Source: Martinezella rhizogenes
Lineage (GTDB): Bacteria > Pseudomonadota > Alphaproteobacteria > Rhizobiales > Rhizobiaceae
Reading direction: 5' to 3'
NCBI GenBank assembly: GCA_013322215.1
Contig: JAAMEZ010000058.1
Location: 744,001-808,000, forward strand
Length of the DNA: 64,000 nucleotides
Shown piece by piece: positions 24,637 to 34,125 of this stretch. Below the pieces are notes generated by a model. It did no database searches. It worked only from the letters and a program-made list of their open reading frames with translations, and was not told the origin of the DNA. The number at the start of each line of letters is the position of its first letter. The first letter of the stretch is position 1. Position numbers and translations under genes: made by a program.

Positions 24637-27597
24637 TCAGCCTCCGACCGTCGCCTGGAATACCTTCCGCACCGCCTTCGACAAGCGTTTCAGCTCCGCT
24701 TCCAGCGTACGGATATCCGGGCAATCGCCAGCGCGGCAGACCAGCTCGATCAGGCCGGAAGGCGTGTTCTTCGGATCGAACGTGCCGTCTATGCAAAGCC
24801 GGATCAGCTGCGACACTTCCGTATAGAGCTGCAGAGCCTCAAGGCAAACATCCAGATCATTGCGATCCATCAGACTGCCACCGAGCAGTTTCAACGCTTC
24901 GGCGGTGCTAAGGCCGTTCGCATCGATGCCGACGCCGCGAGTTGGTGCGATCAACCGCAGATATTGCGCGATGAATTCGATATCGATCAGCCCGCCGGGG
25001 ATCAGCTTCAGATCCCAGATGCTCTCCGGCGGCTTTTCCTGTTCGATCAGGGCGCGCATCTCGCGAACATCCCTAGCGATCTTGGCAACATCTCTCTTCG
25101 TCGAAAGAACCTCGCCGATGACGCGCTCCGCATCGTTCACCAATTCCTCATCGCCGCAGATCAGGCGAGCCCGCGAAAGCGCCATGTGCTCCCAGGTCCA
25201 GGCTTCCTCTCGCTGATATTTCTCGAAGGAGTTGATGCGCGTGGCGACCGGGCCCTTGTTGCCGGACGGGCGCAAGCGCATGTCAACTTCATAGAGCACT
25301 CCCTCGGCCGTCGGCGCCGAAAGGGCCGCGATCAGGCGCTGCGTGATGCGGGTGAAATAGCGCGTGGCATCGAGCGGCTTCGGACCATCGGATTCGCCGG
25401 CGGTGTCGTCGTAATCGTAAAGCAGGATGATATCGATGTCGGAGCCGGCCGAGAGCTCGAAACTGCCGAGCTTGCCCATGCCGACGACGGCAATGCGGCC
25501 ACCGGGATATTCGCCATGTGCTGCCCGGATTTCCTTCATGACGGCATCCAGTGCCGCTTCGACGATCAAATCGGCAAGGTAGGTGAAAGCACGAGCGGCC
25601 ATGGTCCCGCCGATCGCGCCCGTCAGCAGGCGAATACCGATCAGGAAGCGCTGCTCGGAGGCGAAGATGCGCAGCAGGTCGAGCGTTTCTTCATAATGTC
25701 TCGCCGGAGCCAGGAAGCTCTTGAGGCGCTCGGCGAGATAGTCTCGCGTCGGCAGCTCGGCCATGAGCCTTGGGTCGAGCATACCGTCAAAGACATGCGG
25801 CTTGGCCGCGATGATCTCGGCAAGCCGCGGCGCCGAGGACATGATGTTGACGATGAGCGAGAGAAGCGCTGGATTGGTTCCCAGCAGCGAGAAGAGCTGA
25901 ATACCAGCCGGCAGTCCGGAAATGAAACTGTCAAAGCGCAATAATGCCTTGTCGGCACGCTTGCTTTCGCCGAAGACGCGCAGCAGTTCCGGCGTCAACT
26001 CCGTCAGCCGCTCGCGCGCTTCCACCGATTGCGTGGCGCGGTATCGGCCGTAATGCCATGTGCGGATGACATTGGCGATGTCGGACGGCCGGTCGAAGCC
26101 GAGGCGGCGCAGCGTCTCCAGCGTGTCGGGGTCGTCGCCCTGGCCGGTAAAGACCAGATTGCCGGTTTCGGTCGACAGCTTCGTTTCCTGCTCGAACAGG
26201 CGCGCATAGCGACGCTCGACAGTCTTCAACGTCGTCACCAGAGCTTCCGAGAAGGTGGGTATGTCGGCAAAACCCATCATGAAGGCGATGCGGCGGAGTT
26301 CGGCATCGGTTTCCGGCAGCAGATGCGTCTGCTCGTCCCGCACCATCTGGATGCGATGCTCGACGTCGCGCAGGAACCAATAGGCCGTCGCCAGCTCGTC
26401 GCGCGTTTCCGCATCGATCCACTTCGCCTCGGTCAGTTCGGACAGCGTTTCCTCCGTCGACCGGCAACGCAGGGCCGGCATGCGGCCGCCGGCGATCAGC
26501 TGCTGCGTCTGCACGAAGAACTCGATCTCGCGAATGCCGCCACGACCGAGCTTAACGTTATGGCCTTTGACCGCGATCGCGCCGTGTCCCTTATGCGCGT
26601 GGATCTGCCGCTTGATGGAGTGAATGTCTGATATCGCGGCATAATCGAGATATTTGCGGAAGACAAAGGGCACGAGATCGCGAATGAAGGCCTGACCGGC
26701 AACAATATCGCCGCCGACGGGCCGGGCCTTGATGAAGGCGGCACGCTCCCAGTTCTGCCCCCTGCCCTCGTAATAGATCATTGCCGCATCGACCGGGATC
26801 GCGAGCGGCGTCGAGCCAGGATCGGGGCGAAGGCGCAGATCGGTGCGGAAGACATAACCGTCCGCCGTGCGTTCCTGCAGGATGCGCACGAGCCTTCGCA
26901 TCAGCCGCGGGAAGATGTCGATGGCATCGTCTGGATCAGGAACGATGCCAGCCATCTCATCGAAGAAGACGACCAGATCGATATCAGAGGAATAGTTCAG
27001 CTCTTCCGCTCCGAGCTTGCCCATGCCGAGTACGATCAGTCCGGATTTCTCGCTCGGAGCGGCGGGATCGGGAACCACGATCTTGCCGGCCTCATGCGCC
27101 GACAGCAGCAGATGGTCGATGGCCGCTGAAATGGAGGCCTCCGCGAGCCTGCTCAGCCAACGAGTGGTCAGCTTGCCATCATAGATGCGCGCGAGGTCGG
27201 CGAGCGCGACCAGAAAGGCAGCGCGGCGCTTGGCGATGCGCAGGCGGGTCATCACTTCGGATTCTGATGGCGAGGCGCCTTCGGCTTCCACTGGCAGCCA
27301 GGCGCGTCTGGCCTCTTCGACCAAAGCTTCGATCTGCGGCGATAGCGGCTTCTCGATGGCGGCGACAAGGAGCGATGGTTCGAGATTGGCGATTTCACGC
27401 AGATGGGGAGAGAGAGTAAGCGCAGCGACGATGAAATCCCGCAATGCGCTCTCGCCGGCAAGCAGATCGGCAACGACAGGCTCCGTCCCCGCGATCTGCT
27501 TGAGATCGGCAAGCGCGGACTTCGTCTCCGTCTGGTTCAACGGCCGCAACCGCCCGGCTGGAACATCCCGCAGCAAATCGCTTTGCGTCGTCGTCAT
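24637..27597 (-). CDS. glnE: Bifunctional glutamine synthetase adenylyltransferase/adenylyl-removing enzyme
   Basis: A 986-residue GlnE with its two nucleotidyltransferase halves: GMGKLGAEELNYSSDID near residue 190 (adenylyl-removing half) and GMGKLGSFELSAGSDID near residue 705 (adenylylating half). Each keeps the Asp-x-Asp metal motif. It adds or removes AMP on glutamine synthetase in response to PII proteins and glutamine. The ATG follows GGGGAG. Its stop codon directly abuts the convergent pleC stop with no base between, and it sits 40 bases behind a sensor-kinase gene on the same strand. Confidence 0.96.
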   Translation of the reverse strand: MTTTQSDLLRDVPAGRLRPLNQTETKSALADLKQIAGTEPVVADLLAGESALRDFIVAALTLSPHLREIANLEPSLLVAAIEKPLSPQIEALVEEARRAWLPVEAEGASPSESEVMTRLRIAKRRAAFLVALADLARIYDGKLTTRWLSRLAEASISAAIDHLLLSAHEAGKIVVPDPAAPSEKSGLIVLGMGKLGAEELNYSSDIDLVVFFDEMAGIVPDPDDAIDIFPRLMRRLVRILQERTADGYVFRTDLRLRPDPGSTPLAIPVDAAMIYYEGRGQNWERAAFIKARPVGGDIVAGQAFIRDLVPFVFRKYLDYAAISDIHSIKRQIHAHKGHGAIAVKGHNVKLGRGGIREIEFFVQTQQLIAGGRMPALRCRSTEETLSELTEAKWIDAETRDELATAYWFLRDVEHRIQMVRDEQTHLLPETDAELRRIAFMMGFADIPTFSEALVTTLKTVERRYARLFEQETKLSTETGNLVFTGQGDDPDTLETLRRLGFDRPSDIANVIRTWHYGRYRATQSVEARERLTELTPELLRVFGESKRADKALLRFDSFISGLPAGIQLFSLLGTNPALLSLIVNIMSSAPRLAEIIAAKPHVFDGMLDPRLMAELPTRDYLAERLKSFLAPARHYEETLDLLRIFASEQRFLIGIRLLTGAIGGTMAARAFTYLADLIVEAALDAVMKEIRAAHGEYPGGRIAVVGMGKLGSFELSAGSDIDIILLYDYDDTAGESDGPKPLDATRYFTRITQRLIAALSAPTAEGVLYEVDMRLRPSGNKGPVATRINSFEKYQREEAWTWEHMALSRARLICGDEELVNDAERVIGEVLSTKRDVAKIARDVREMRALIEQEKPPESIWDLKLIPGGLIDIEFIAQYLRLIAPTRGVGIDANGLSTAEALKLLGGSLMDRNDLDVCLEALQLYTEVSQLIRLCIDGTFDPKNTPSGLIELVCRAGDCPDIRTLEAELKRLSKAVRKVFQATVGG

Positions 27598-27637
27598 GCA
27601 GTTCTCCCCAACAGCAAGCGGATACTGCAGGATTAAC

Positions 27638-29053
27638 CTATTGTTTCTGCATGGGGAAGATCATGGTGACCGTTAATCCCTTGGCATCGGGACTGTCGGG
27701 AACGGTATCGGAAAGCTCCAGCCGACCGCCATGCAGCTCCATGACCGCCTCCACCAGCGCCAGGCCAAGGCCCGTTCCCGGCTTGGAGCGGCTCTCATCG
27801 AGGCGGAAGAAGCGCTTGACAACATCGGCACGCTGATGCGCGGGAACGCCCGGTCCGTGGTCAGCGACAGCAAGCATGACTGCATCATGCGTGCGCACGA
27901 GCCTGAAGACTATCGTCTGCTCTCCATTGCCGCCCGTCGCATATTTCAACGCATTGTCGATAAGATTGAACAGCGCCTGACCGATCAGCTCACGATTGCC
28001 CTGAATTTCGACATTCGGCTCGATATCGGCCGTCAGCGTCAGACCCGCCTCTTCTGCGACCGGCTCGTAAAGTTCGGCCGTATCGGCGACGATGGAGGAG
28101 AGATCGACGCTGGTCATTTCCGCAGCCACCGAGCCGGCTTCGACGCGGGAAATCATCAGGAGCGCATTGAAGGTGCGGATCAGTTGATCGGATTCGCCGA
28201 TAATGCCCTCAAGCGCCGTGCGGCGGCCCTCGCTGTCAGCATTGTCGAGCGCATCGGCTGCCTTGTTGCGCAAGCGCGTCAGCGGGGTTTTGAGGTCATG
28301 AGCGATATTGTCGGAGACCTGCCGCAGCCCCTCGTTCAGCTTCTCGATGCGCCCCAGCATGGCATTCAGCGATGCCGACATGCGGTCGAATTCATCGCCG
28401 GACCCGCCGACAGGCAGTCGTTGCGAGAGATCGCCGGCCATGATCTTGCGGCTGGCATCCGTCATCCGGTCGATGCGCTTCAGCGCGTTGCGGCCGATGC
28501 CGAACCAGATGACCAGCGCGCCGAGACCCATGATTGCCAGCGCCAGCATCAGCGCCTGGCGCACCAGCACGCGGAAGCGCTCGGGCTCGCCCAGGTCGCG
28601 GCCGATCAGGATGCGCAGGCCGTTGTCGAGGATGAAGATATTGGCGATCGCCAGATGCCGGCGCTCCGGATCGTTGGAGGCGTCGGTATAGCGCTCGTAG
28701 ACGAAAGGCAGCTCCGTCCAGCCGGCCTGACCGAGCACACCAGGCTGCACGGAGGCGACGTTGCCGGCAAGGATATCGCCCGATGGCCCGGCAATGACAT
28801 AGAGATTAGCGCCCGGCTGGCGCGCGCGGCGCTCCATGGTGCGCAGAAGCAGGTTCAACCCGCCGATGTCATAGGCACGCTTGACCTGATTGACTTCCTG
28901 CTGAACCGCATCGCGGATCTGCCCCGTCAACAGCCGCTCGGACATGGCCGTGACATAGAAGACCAGCGTTGCAGCGCAGAGCGCAAAAAGAAGGATGTAG
29001 AGGGCTGAAAGTCGGACTGCGGTGGACTTGAAGAGGACGCGGAAGCGACTCAT
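27638..29053 (-). CDS. Two-component sensor histidine kinase
   Basis: A 471-residue inner-membrane kinase. One helix at about 13-36, a periplasmic domain, a second helix at about 165-185, a HAMP linker, HisKA with NIAHDLKTPLTRLRNKA, and an HATPase domain (NLIDNALKYATGG, DHGPGVP, GTGLGLALVEAV). The start overlaps the end of its response regulator gene by four bases (ATGA). Position directly after degP suggests an envelope-stress role, but the stimulus is not known. Transcription may continue into glnE, 40 bases downstream. Confidence 0.9.
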   Translation of the reverse strand: MSRFRVLFKSTAVRLSALYILLFALCAATLVFYVTAMSERLLTGQIRDAVQQEVNQVKRAYDIGGLNLLLRTMERRARQPGANLYVIAGPSGDILAGNVASVQPGVLGQAGWTELPFVYERYTDASNDPERRHLAIANIFILDNGLRILIGRDLGEPERFRVLVRQALMLALAIMGLGALVIWFGIGRNALKRIDRMTDASRKIMAGDLSQRLPVGGSGDEFDRMSASLNAMLGRIEKLNEGLRQVSDNIAHDLKTPLTRLRNKAADALDNADSEGRRTALEGIIGESDQLIRTFNALLMISRVEAGSVAAEMTSVDLSSIVADTAELYEPVAEEAGLTLTADIEPNVEIQGNRELIGQALFNLIDNALKYATGGNGEQTIVFRLVRTHDAVMLAVADHGPGVPAHQRADVVKRFFRLDESRSKPGTGLGLALVEAVMELHGGRLELSDTVPDSPDAKGLTVTMIFPMQKQ

Positions 29054-29727
29054 CCCTCGTCCTTGATCATGTAACCGGCACCGCGGATCGTCTTCAGCAG
29101 CGGCTGGCTGAAATCTTTCTCGATCTTGGAGCGCAGGCGCGAAACATGGACGTCGATGACGTTCGTCTGGGGATCGAAATGATAATCCCAGACATTTTCG
29201 AGCAGCATCGTGCGGGTCACGACCTGGCCTGCATTCTTCATCAGATATTCCAGCAGACGGAACTCGCGCGGCTGCAGCAGGATTTCCTTGCCGCCGCGGC
29301 GCACCTCATGTGAAAGGCGATCCAGTTCGAGATCACCGACGCGATAAAGGACATCCTGCTCCGGCGTGCCCTTGCGGCGGCCGAGCACTTCGACACGCGC
29401 CAGCAATTCGCTGAAGGCGTAGGGCTTCGGCAGGTAATCGTCGCCGCCGGCACGCAGGCCCGTAACGCGGTCGTCAACCTGGCCAAGGGCGGAGAGGATC
29501 AAGACCGGCGTATGCACGCCCTTGCGACGCAGTTCGCTGATGACGGAGAGCCCGTCGCGGCGCGGCAACATGCGGTCGATGATGGCAACATCGTAGGTGT
29601 TCTCGGTGCCCATGAAGAGGCCACTCTCGCCGTCGCTTGCGTGATCGGCAATGATGCCGGCCTCGCGAAACGCCTTGGTGAGGTAAGCCGCCGCTTCGAG
29701 ATCGTCTTCGATGATCAGAATCTTCAT
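29050..29727 (-). CDS. OmpR-family response regulator
   Basis: A 225-residue regulator: receiver domain with phospho-acceptor Asp51 (VAIIDRMLPRRDG) and Lys in DDYLPKPYAFSELL, then a winged-helix DNA-binding domain (LQPREFRLLEYLMKNAGQVV and IDVHVSRLRSKIE). I use the ATG at 29727, giving MKILIIEDD; the frame extends upstream by 27 codons without support. It pairs with the overlapping kinase. It lies 184 bases after degP, separated by a strong terminator, so it has its own promoter. Confidence 0.92.
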   Translation of the reverse strand: MKILIIEDDLEAAAYLTKAFREAGIIADHASDGESGLFMGTENTYDVAIIDRMLPRRDGLSVISELRRKGVHTPVLILSALGQVDDRVTGLRAGGDDYLPKPYAFSELLARVEVLGRRKGTPEQDVLYRVGDLELDRLSHEVRRGGKEILLQPREFRLLEYLMKNAGQVVTRTMLLENVWDYHFDPQTNVIDVHVSRLRSKIEKDFSQPLLKTIRGAGYMIKDEG

Positions 29728-29847
29728 GTGAGCGACATTACCTGCCGAGGCTGCCTCGGCACAACCAGAATCGGAGGAATTCACGGCATGTTGGCCAGCG
29801 GTTGTCATCTTTCACCTGCCTTGGAGCCAGTCTCTTTGACATATTCT

Positions 29848-29886
29848 AAAAAGGAAGCCGCGCAAGCCGTGGCCTGCGCGGCTTCC
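29848..29886 (-). terminator. Intrinsic terminator after degP
   Basis: A perfect 12-base stem GGAAGCCGCGCA / TGCGCGGCTTCC with a 10-base loop, followed on the minus strand by five T residues, 26 bases after the degP stop. Confidence 0.92.
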
Positions 29887-29911
29887 CGATGCATTTCATT
29901 CGCTTAGGGGA

Positions 29912-31468
29912 TCAACCGGCGTTGATCGGCAGAGCAACGAAGCGACTGCCATCGCCGGACTGAATCTGGAACAGCGCGCGCGTGCGGCCGTCCTTCTTCG
30001 CCTGCTCGATGACCTTGGCAATGTCGCCAGCGTTCGAAACCTGCTGGTTGTTGACGGAGGTGATCTTCTCGCCTTCCTTCACGCCCTTATCGGCAGCATC
30101 GGAGTCGGGATCGACGGCCGTGATCGCGACACCCTTGCCGTCATCGGAAGGACCGACGGTGAGACCAAGATCGGCCAGCGCCTTCTCGGAGGACGGCTGC
30201 TGCGGCTGCTGATCCGGCTGCGAGTCGTCGTTGGAGGCCTGGTTCTGATCTGCCGGCAAAGTGCCAAGCTCGACCGTGACCGACTGCGACTTGCCGCCAC
30301 GCCACAGCGAAACCTCAACCTTGGAGCCCGGCGGCATAGCGCCGATGCGGCGGGCGAGATCGCGCGGATCCTTGACCGGATCGCCGTTGACGGCGGTCAC
30401 GACGTCGCCGTTCTTGATGCCGGCCTTCTGGCCGGGCGAGCCATCCTGCGGAGAGACGACCAGGGCGCCGCTCGCCTCGGACAGGCCAAGCGATTCGGCA
30501 ATGTCCTTGGTGACGGGCTGGATCTGCACACCGAGCCAGCCGCGCGAAACCGTGCCGGTCTTGATGAGGTCGGTCACCACATCCTTGGCCGTCGTTGCCG
30601 GGATCGCGAAGGCAATGCCGACGCTGCCGCCCGACTGCGAGAAGATGGCGGTGTTGATGCCGACCACCTGGCCGTTGAGGTTGAAGGTCGGGCCGCCGGA
30701 ATTGCCCTTGTTCACCGGTGCATCGATCTGGATGTAATCGTCATAGGGGCCGGAATGAATATCGCGGCCGCGAGCCGAGACGATACCGGCCGTGACCGTG
30801 CCGCCGAGGCCGAACGGATTGCCGACTGCGACGACCCAATCGCCGACGCGGACCTTGGAATCGTCGGCCCAACCGACATAGGTGAACTTCTTGCCCTTGG
30901 GATCGACCTTCAGGACGGCGAGATCGGTGCGGCTATCCTTGCCGACGAGCTTGGCGTCGAGTTCGGTGCCGTCATTGAGGACGACGACGAACGCGGCGCC
31001 ATCGGAAACGACGTGATTGTTGGTGACGATGTAACCGTCTTCGGAGACGAAGAAGCCGGACCCCTGAGCGACCGGGCGCAGGCGGCCCTTGTCGTCGGAA
31101 TTCTTCTGCTGGTTCTGGCCATGCTGCTGGCCACGACCCTGCTGCTGTTCGAACTGACGGAAGAACTTCTTCAGCGGATGGTCGTCGGGAAGATCGTCGA
31201 AGCCGCGGCCGAGACCGAAAGAATCATCCTCGTCGGCAACCGGGTTGACGCGGGATTCGACGCGGACCGAAACGACGGCCGGCGAAACGGCATCCACTAC
31301 ATTGGCGAAGCTCGGAACCTGCGGCGCCTGAACGTTAACGGCATCGGCATAGGCACCGGTGACCACAGCCGGAACACCCGTTGCCAGGGCAGCGACAGCG
31401 AGGCCGGCGACGACGGAAGCCTTCATAGCCGTGCTGCGGGACAAGGTGTTCTTGATATTCCTGAACAT
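29912..31468 (-). CDS. degP: Periplasmic serine protease DegP/HtrA (Do family)
   Basis: A 518-residue HtrA protease and chaperone. An export signal (about 15-42, ending GAYADA) leads to a trypsin-like domain with the triad His152 (IVTNNHVV), Asp182 (SRTDLAVLKV) and Ser257 (KGNSGGPTFN), then two PDZ domains (about 290-390 and 430-510). A Gln/Gly-rich loop near residues 105-125 is the regulatory LA-type loop. The ATG at 31468 follows AGAGG well. It degrades misfolded envelope proteins. A long imperfect dyad lies 86 bases upstream. Confidence 0.95.
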   Translation of the reverse strand: MFRNIKNTLSRSTAMKASVVAGLAVAALATGVPAVVTGAYADAVNVQAPQVPSFANVVDAVSPAVVSVRVESRVNPVADEDDSFGLGRGFDDLPDDHPLKKFFRQFEQQQGRGQQHGQNQQKNSDDKGRLRPVAQGSGFFVSEDGYIVTNNHVVSDGAAFVVVLNDGTELDAKLVGKDSRTDLAVLKVDPKGKKFTYVGWADDSKVRVGDWVVAVGNPFGLGGTVTAGIVSARGRDIHSGPYDDYIQIDAPVNKGNSGGPTFNLNGQVVGINTAIFSQSGGSVGIAFAIPATTAKDVVTDLIKTGTVSRGWLGVQIQPVTKDIAESLGLSEASGALVVSPQDGSPGQKAGIKNGDVVTAVNGDPVKDPRDLARRIGAMPPGSKVEVSLWRGGKSQSVTVELGTLPADQNQASNDDSQPDQQPQQPSSEKALADLGLTVGPSDDGKGVAITAVDPDSDAADKGVKEGEKITSVNNQQVSNAGDIAKVIEQAKKDGRTRALFQIQSGDGSRFVALPINAG

Positions 31469-31553
31469 ATGCGAGTTACCTCTTCTTTTCTCGTCGGATT
31501 TGCGCCGGTAGAACCGGCTATGGTTCGTCATGGTAGAGATATAGGGCACGGCA

Positions 31554-31598
31554 CCTTACAACGAACTGTCCGCCCCATGAAAAATTCGTAATGTAAGG
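31554..31598 (-). promoter_or_regulatory. Long imperfect dyad upstream of degP
   Basis: CCTTACA-ACGAA (31554-31565) is mirrored by TTCGT-AA-TGTAAGG (31585-31598), separated by 19 bases, in the 168-base gap between cycL and degP. It could be an operator for an envelope-stress regulator at the degP promoter, or a terminator-like fold for the cyc operon. No T-tract follows on the minus strand. Confidence 0.4.
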
Positions 31599-31636
31599 AA
31601 ATCGTTGCAATGTCACGACGGAAGATGACGGCCGCG

Positions 31637-32140
31637 TCACTTCCCTAGGATGTCTTTCAACTGCGCCTCTTCATCGGCGCTCAGAGAGCTGCCGGTCGGC
31701 TTGCCAGCGCGGCGTCGGGCATAGACGGCAAGGGCCAATCCGCCTGCGACGAAGAGTACAATTGGCGCACCCCAGAGAATATAGGTCTTCTCGCTCAGAC
31801 GCGGCTTGAGCAGGACGAACTCGCCGTAGCGGGACACGATGTAATCGAGCACCTGCTGATCGGTGTCGCCATCGGTGAGGCGCTTGCGTACGAGCAGGCG
31901 CAGGTCGCGGGCAAGATCGGCATTGGAATCATCGATGGATTGGTTCTGGCAGACCATACAGCGCAACTCGGCCGAGATCGTGCGCGCCCGTGCCTCCAAG
32001 GCCGGATCGGGCAGAACTTCATCGGGATTGACGGCAAAGGCGGACAGCGGCATCAGCAGCGCAGCAAGGCAGAGGCAAAGCCGCATCCAGCCGCCAAGCC
32101 GCCTTTTACGCGCCAAAAGAGATATCGGCCGCCCGCTCAT
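31637..32140 (-). CDS. cycL: Cytochrome c maturation protein CycL/CcmH
   Basis: A 167-residue membrane-anchored thiol protein of the apocytochrome ligation complex. A signal segment (about 19-36) precedes the redox motif LRCMVCQNQ with Cys61 and Cys64, and a C-terminal helix (ILWGAPIVLFVAGGLALAVYA) anchors it. It reduces apocytochrome heme-binding cysteines before heme attachment. The ATG at 32140 overlaps the cycK stop by four bases; longer upstream readings run inside cycK and are rejected. Last gene of cycHJKL. Confidence 0.93.
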   Translation of the reverse strand: MSGRPISLLARKRRLGGWMRLCLCLAALLMPLSAFAVNPDEVLPDPALEARARTISAELRCMVCQNQSIDDSNADLARDLRLLVRKRLTDGDTDQQVLDYIVSRYGEFVLLKPRLSEKTYILWGAPIVLFVAGGLALAVYARRRAGKPTGSSLSADEEAQLKDILGK

Positions 32141-34125
32141 TCGGCCGGTTCCATAGCCGGACGAACCGGTTTCACCTTGCGGCTCGGCGCGCCGACGCGC
32201 AGGCGACGATCGCTGAGCGACACGAAACCGCCGATCGCCATGACGAGCGCGCCCATCCAGATGCAGAGAATGAACGGCTTCCACCAGATGCGCACGACCA
32301 TGCCGCCATCCTTGCTGGCATCGCCGACCGACACATAGAGTTGGTTGACACCGAGCGTGAGAATGCCCGATTCGGTGGTCGCCGTGCGGCTTGCGGTGAA
32401 GACGCGCTTGGAAGAAGACATCTCGGCGAAAGCGACACCGCCGCGGCTGACTGTGAAGCGGGCGCGATCCTCTGTGAAATTGGGACCGACGCCCGGCTGC
32501 ATGCCGTCGAAGCGCAAGCTATAGCCGCCAAGCTCGGCCATCTCGCCCGGCCTCATGCTGGTGATGTGCTCGCCCTCGAAGGTCGTCACAGCGACGATGC
32601 CGAGCACGGTGATCCCTAGGCCTGCATGGGCAAGTGCCGTGCCGAAAGCGGAGCGCGGCAGGCCGCTCAGGCGACGCCAGGCAACGTCAGCCGCCACCTT
32701 GCCGACGCCGGCGCGATACCAGAGATCGGCCAAGGCACCAAAGACCAGGAAGAAACCGGCAGCGAGACCAAGGGCAGCAAGCACCGGTCCGCCGTGCTCG
32801 ATATAGAACAGGACAAGGCCGGCCAGGAATGCGAGGCCCGCAACCACATAGAGCCGCTGCAGCGCGCCGAGCAGATCGCCGCGCTTCCAGGCGAGCAGCG
32901 GGCCGAAAGGCACTGCGATGAGGATCGGCGTCATCAACAGGCCGAAGGTCATGTTGAAGAAGGGCGGACCGACGGAGATTTTGTCGCCGGTCAAAGTTTC
33001 GAGCGCCAGCGGATAGAGCGTGCCTGTCAAAACCGTGCCGCAGGCGACGGTCAGGATCAGGTTGTTCAGTACCAGCGCGCCCTCGCGCGAGATCGGCGCG
33101 AACAATCCGCCGGCGGCGAGCTTCGGCGCGCGCAGGGCGAAGAGCGACAGAGCGCCGCCGATGAAGACGAGAAGAATGCAGAGAATGAAGATGCCGCGTG
33201 TCGGATCGCTGGCGAAGGAATGCACCGAGGTCAGCACGCCGGAGCGGACGAGAAAGGTGCCAAGCAGCGAGAGCGAGAAGGTGAGGATCGCCAGCAGAAC
33301 GGTCCAGATCTTCAGGGCATCGCGCTTTTCCATGACCAGCGCCGAATGCAGCAGCGCCGTGCCGGCAAGCCAGGGCATGAAGGACGCGTTTTCCACCGGG
33401 TCCCAGAACCACCAGCCGCCCCAGCCAAGCTCGTAATAGGCCCAGTAGGACCCCATGGCGATACCAAGCGTCAGGAAGCTCCAGGCCGCCAGCGTCCACG
33501 GACGGACCCAGCGCGCCCAGGCGGCATCGATACGCCCTTCCAGAAGTGCTGCGACGGCAAAGGAGAAGCAGACGGAAAAGCCGACATAGCCGAGATAGAG
33601 CAAGGGCGGGTGGATCGCCAGCCCGATGTCCTGGAGGATGGGATTGAGATCCTTGCCCTCGGCCGGCGCCGGGTTCATGCGAATGAAGGGATTGGAGGTA
33701 AGCAGGATAAAGACCAGAAAGGCCGAGGAGATCCATGACTGCACGGCAAGCACATTGGCGCGTAACACGTCAGGCAGATTGCGCCCGAAGAGCGCGACCA
33801 GCGCGCTGAACAGCGCCAGGATCAGCAGCCAGAGCATCATCGATCCCTCATGATTGCCCCAGACGCCAGAGATCTTGAAGATCAGCGGCATCAGCGAATG
33901 GGAATTGGCCCAGACGTTGAGGACGGAGAAATCGGAGGCGACATAGGCATAGGTCAGCACGCCGAAGGAGAAGGCAACCAGCAGGAACATGACGACCGAG
34001 CCGACCGGGGCGATATCCATCATCGACGCGTCACCGCGCCGGGCGCCGGCGACAGGCAGGATGGAGACGATCAGCGCGGTCGCCAGCGCCAGCACCAGCG
34101 CATAATGTCCGAGCTCGATGATCAT
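32137..34125 (-). CDS. cycK: Heme lyase subunit CycK/CcmF
   Basis: A 662-residue polytopic protein of normal CcmF length. The tryptophan-rich WWD domain reads GWGGWWFWDPVENASFMPW, the periplasmic heme-handling signature, and multiple helices carry conserved histidines such as VWGNHEGSMMLW. With CycH and CycL it transfers heme from holo-CcmE to apocytochromes c. Starts and stops overlap both neighbours by four bases (ATGA), so the operon is tightly coupled. In Rhizobium, cycHJKL mutants also show iron-uptake defects (literature). Confidence 0.96.
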   Translation of the reverse strand: MIIELGHYALVLALATALIVSILPVAGARRGDASMMDIAPVGSVVMFLLVAFSFGVLTYAYVASDFSVLNVWANSHSLMPLIFKISGVWGNHEGSMMLWLLILALFSALVALFGRNLPDVLRANVLAVQSWISSAFLVFILLTSNPFIRMNPAPAEGKDLNPILQDIGLAIHPPLLYLGYVGFSVCFSFAVAALLEGRIDAAWARWVRPWTLAAWSFLTLGIAMGSYWAYYELGWGGWWFWDPVENASFMPWLAGTALLHSALVMEKRDALKIWTVLLAILTFSLSLLGTFLVRSGVLTSVHSFASDPTRGIFILCILLVFIGGALSLFALRAPKLAAGGLFAPISREGALVLNNLILTVACGTVLTGTLYPLALETLTGDKISVGPPFFNMTFGLLMTPILIAVPFGPLLAWKRGDLLGALQRLYVVAGLAFLAGLVLFYIEHGGPVLAALGLAAGFFLVFGALADLWYRAGVGKVAADVAWRRLSGLPRSAFGTALAHAGLGITVLGIVAVTTFEGEHITSMRPGEMAELGGYSLRFDGMQPGVGPNFTEDRARFTVSRGGVAFAEMSSSKRVFTASRTATTESGILTLGVNQLYVSVGDASKDGGMVVRIWWKPFILCIWMGALVMAIGGFVSLSDRRLRVGAPSRKVKPVRPAMEPAE

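Noticed and set aside
27731..29008. Plus-strand frame of 425 codons across a sensor kinase gene
   Set aside because: Antisense shadow with no domain; the kinase motifs are clear.
32626..33738. Plus-strand frame of 370 codons in the cycK gene
   Set aside because: Very high Gln/Glu/Arg content typical of an antisense shadow of membrane-protein codons.
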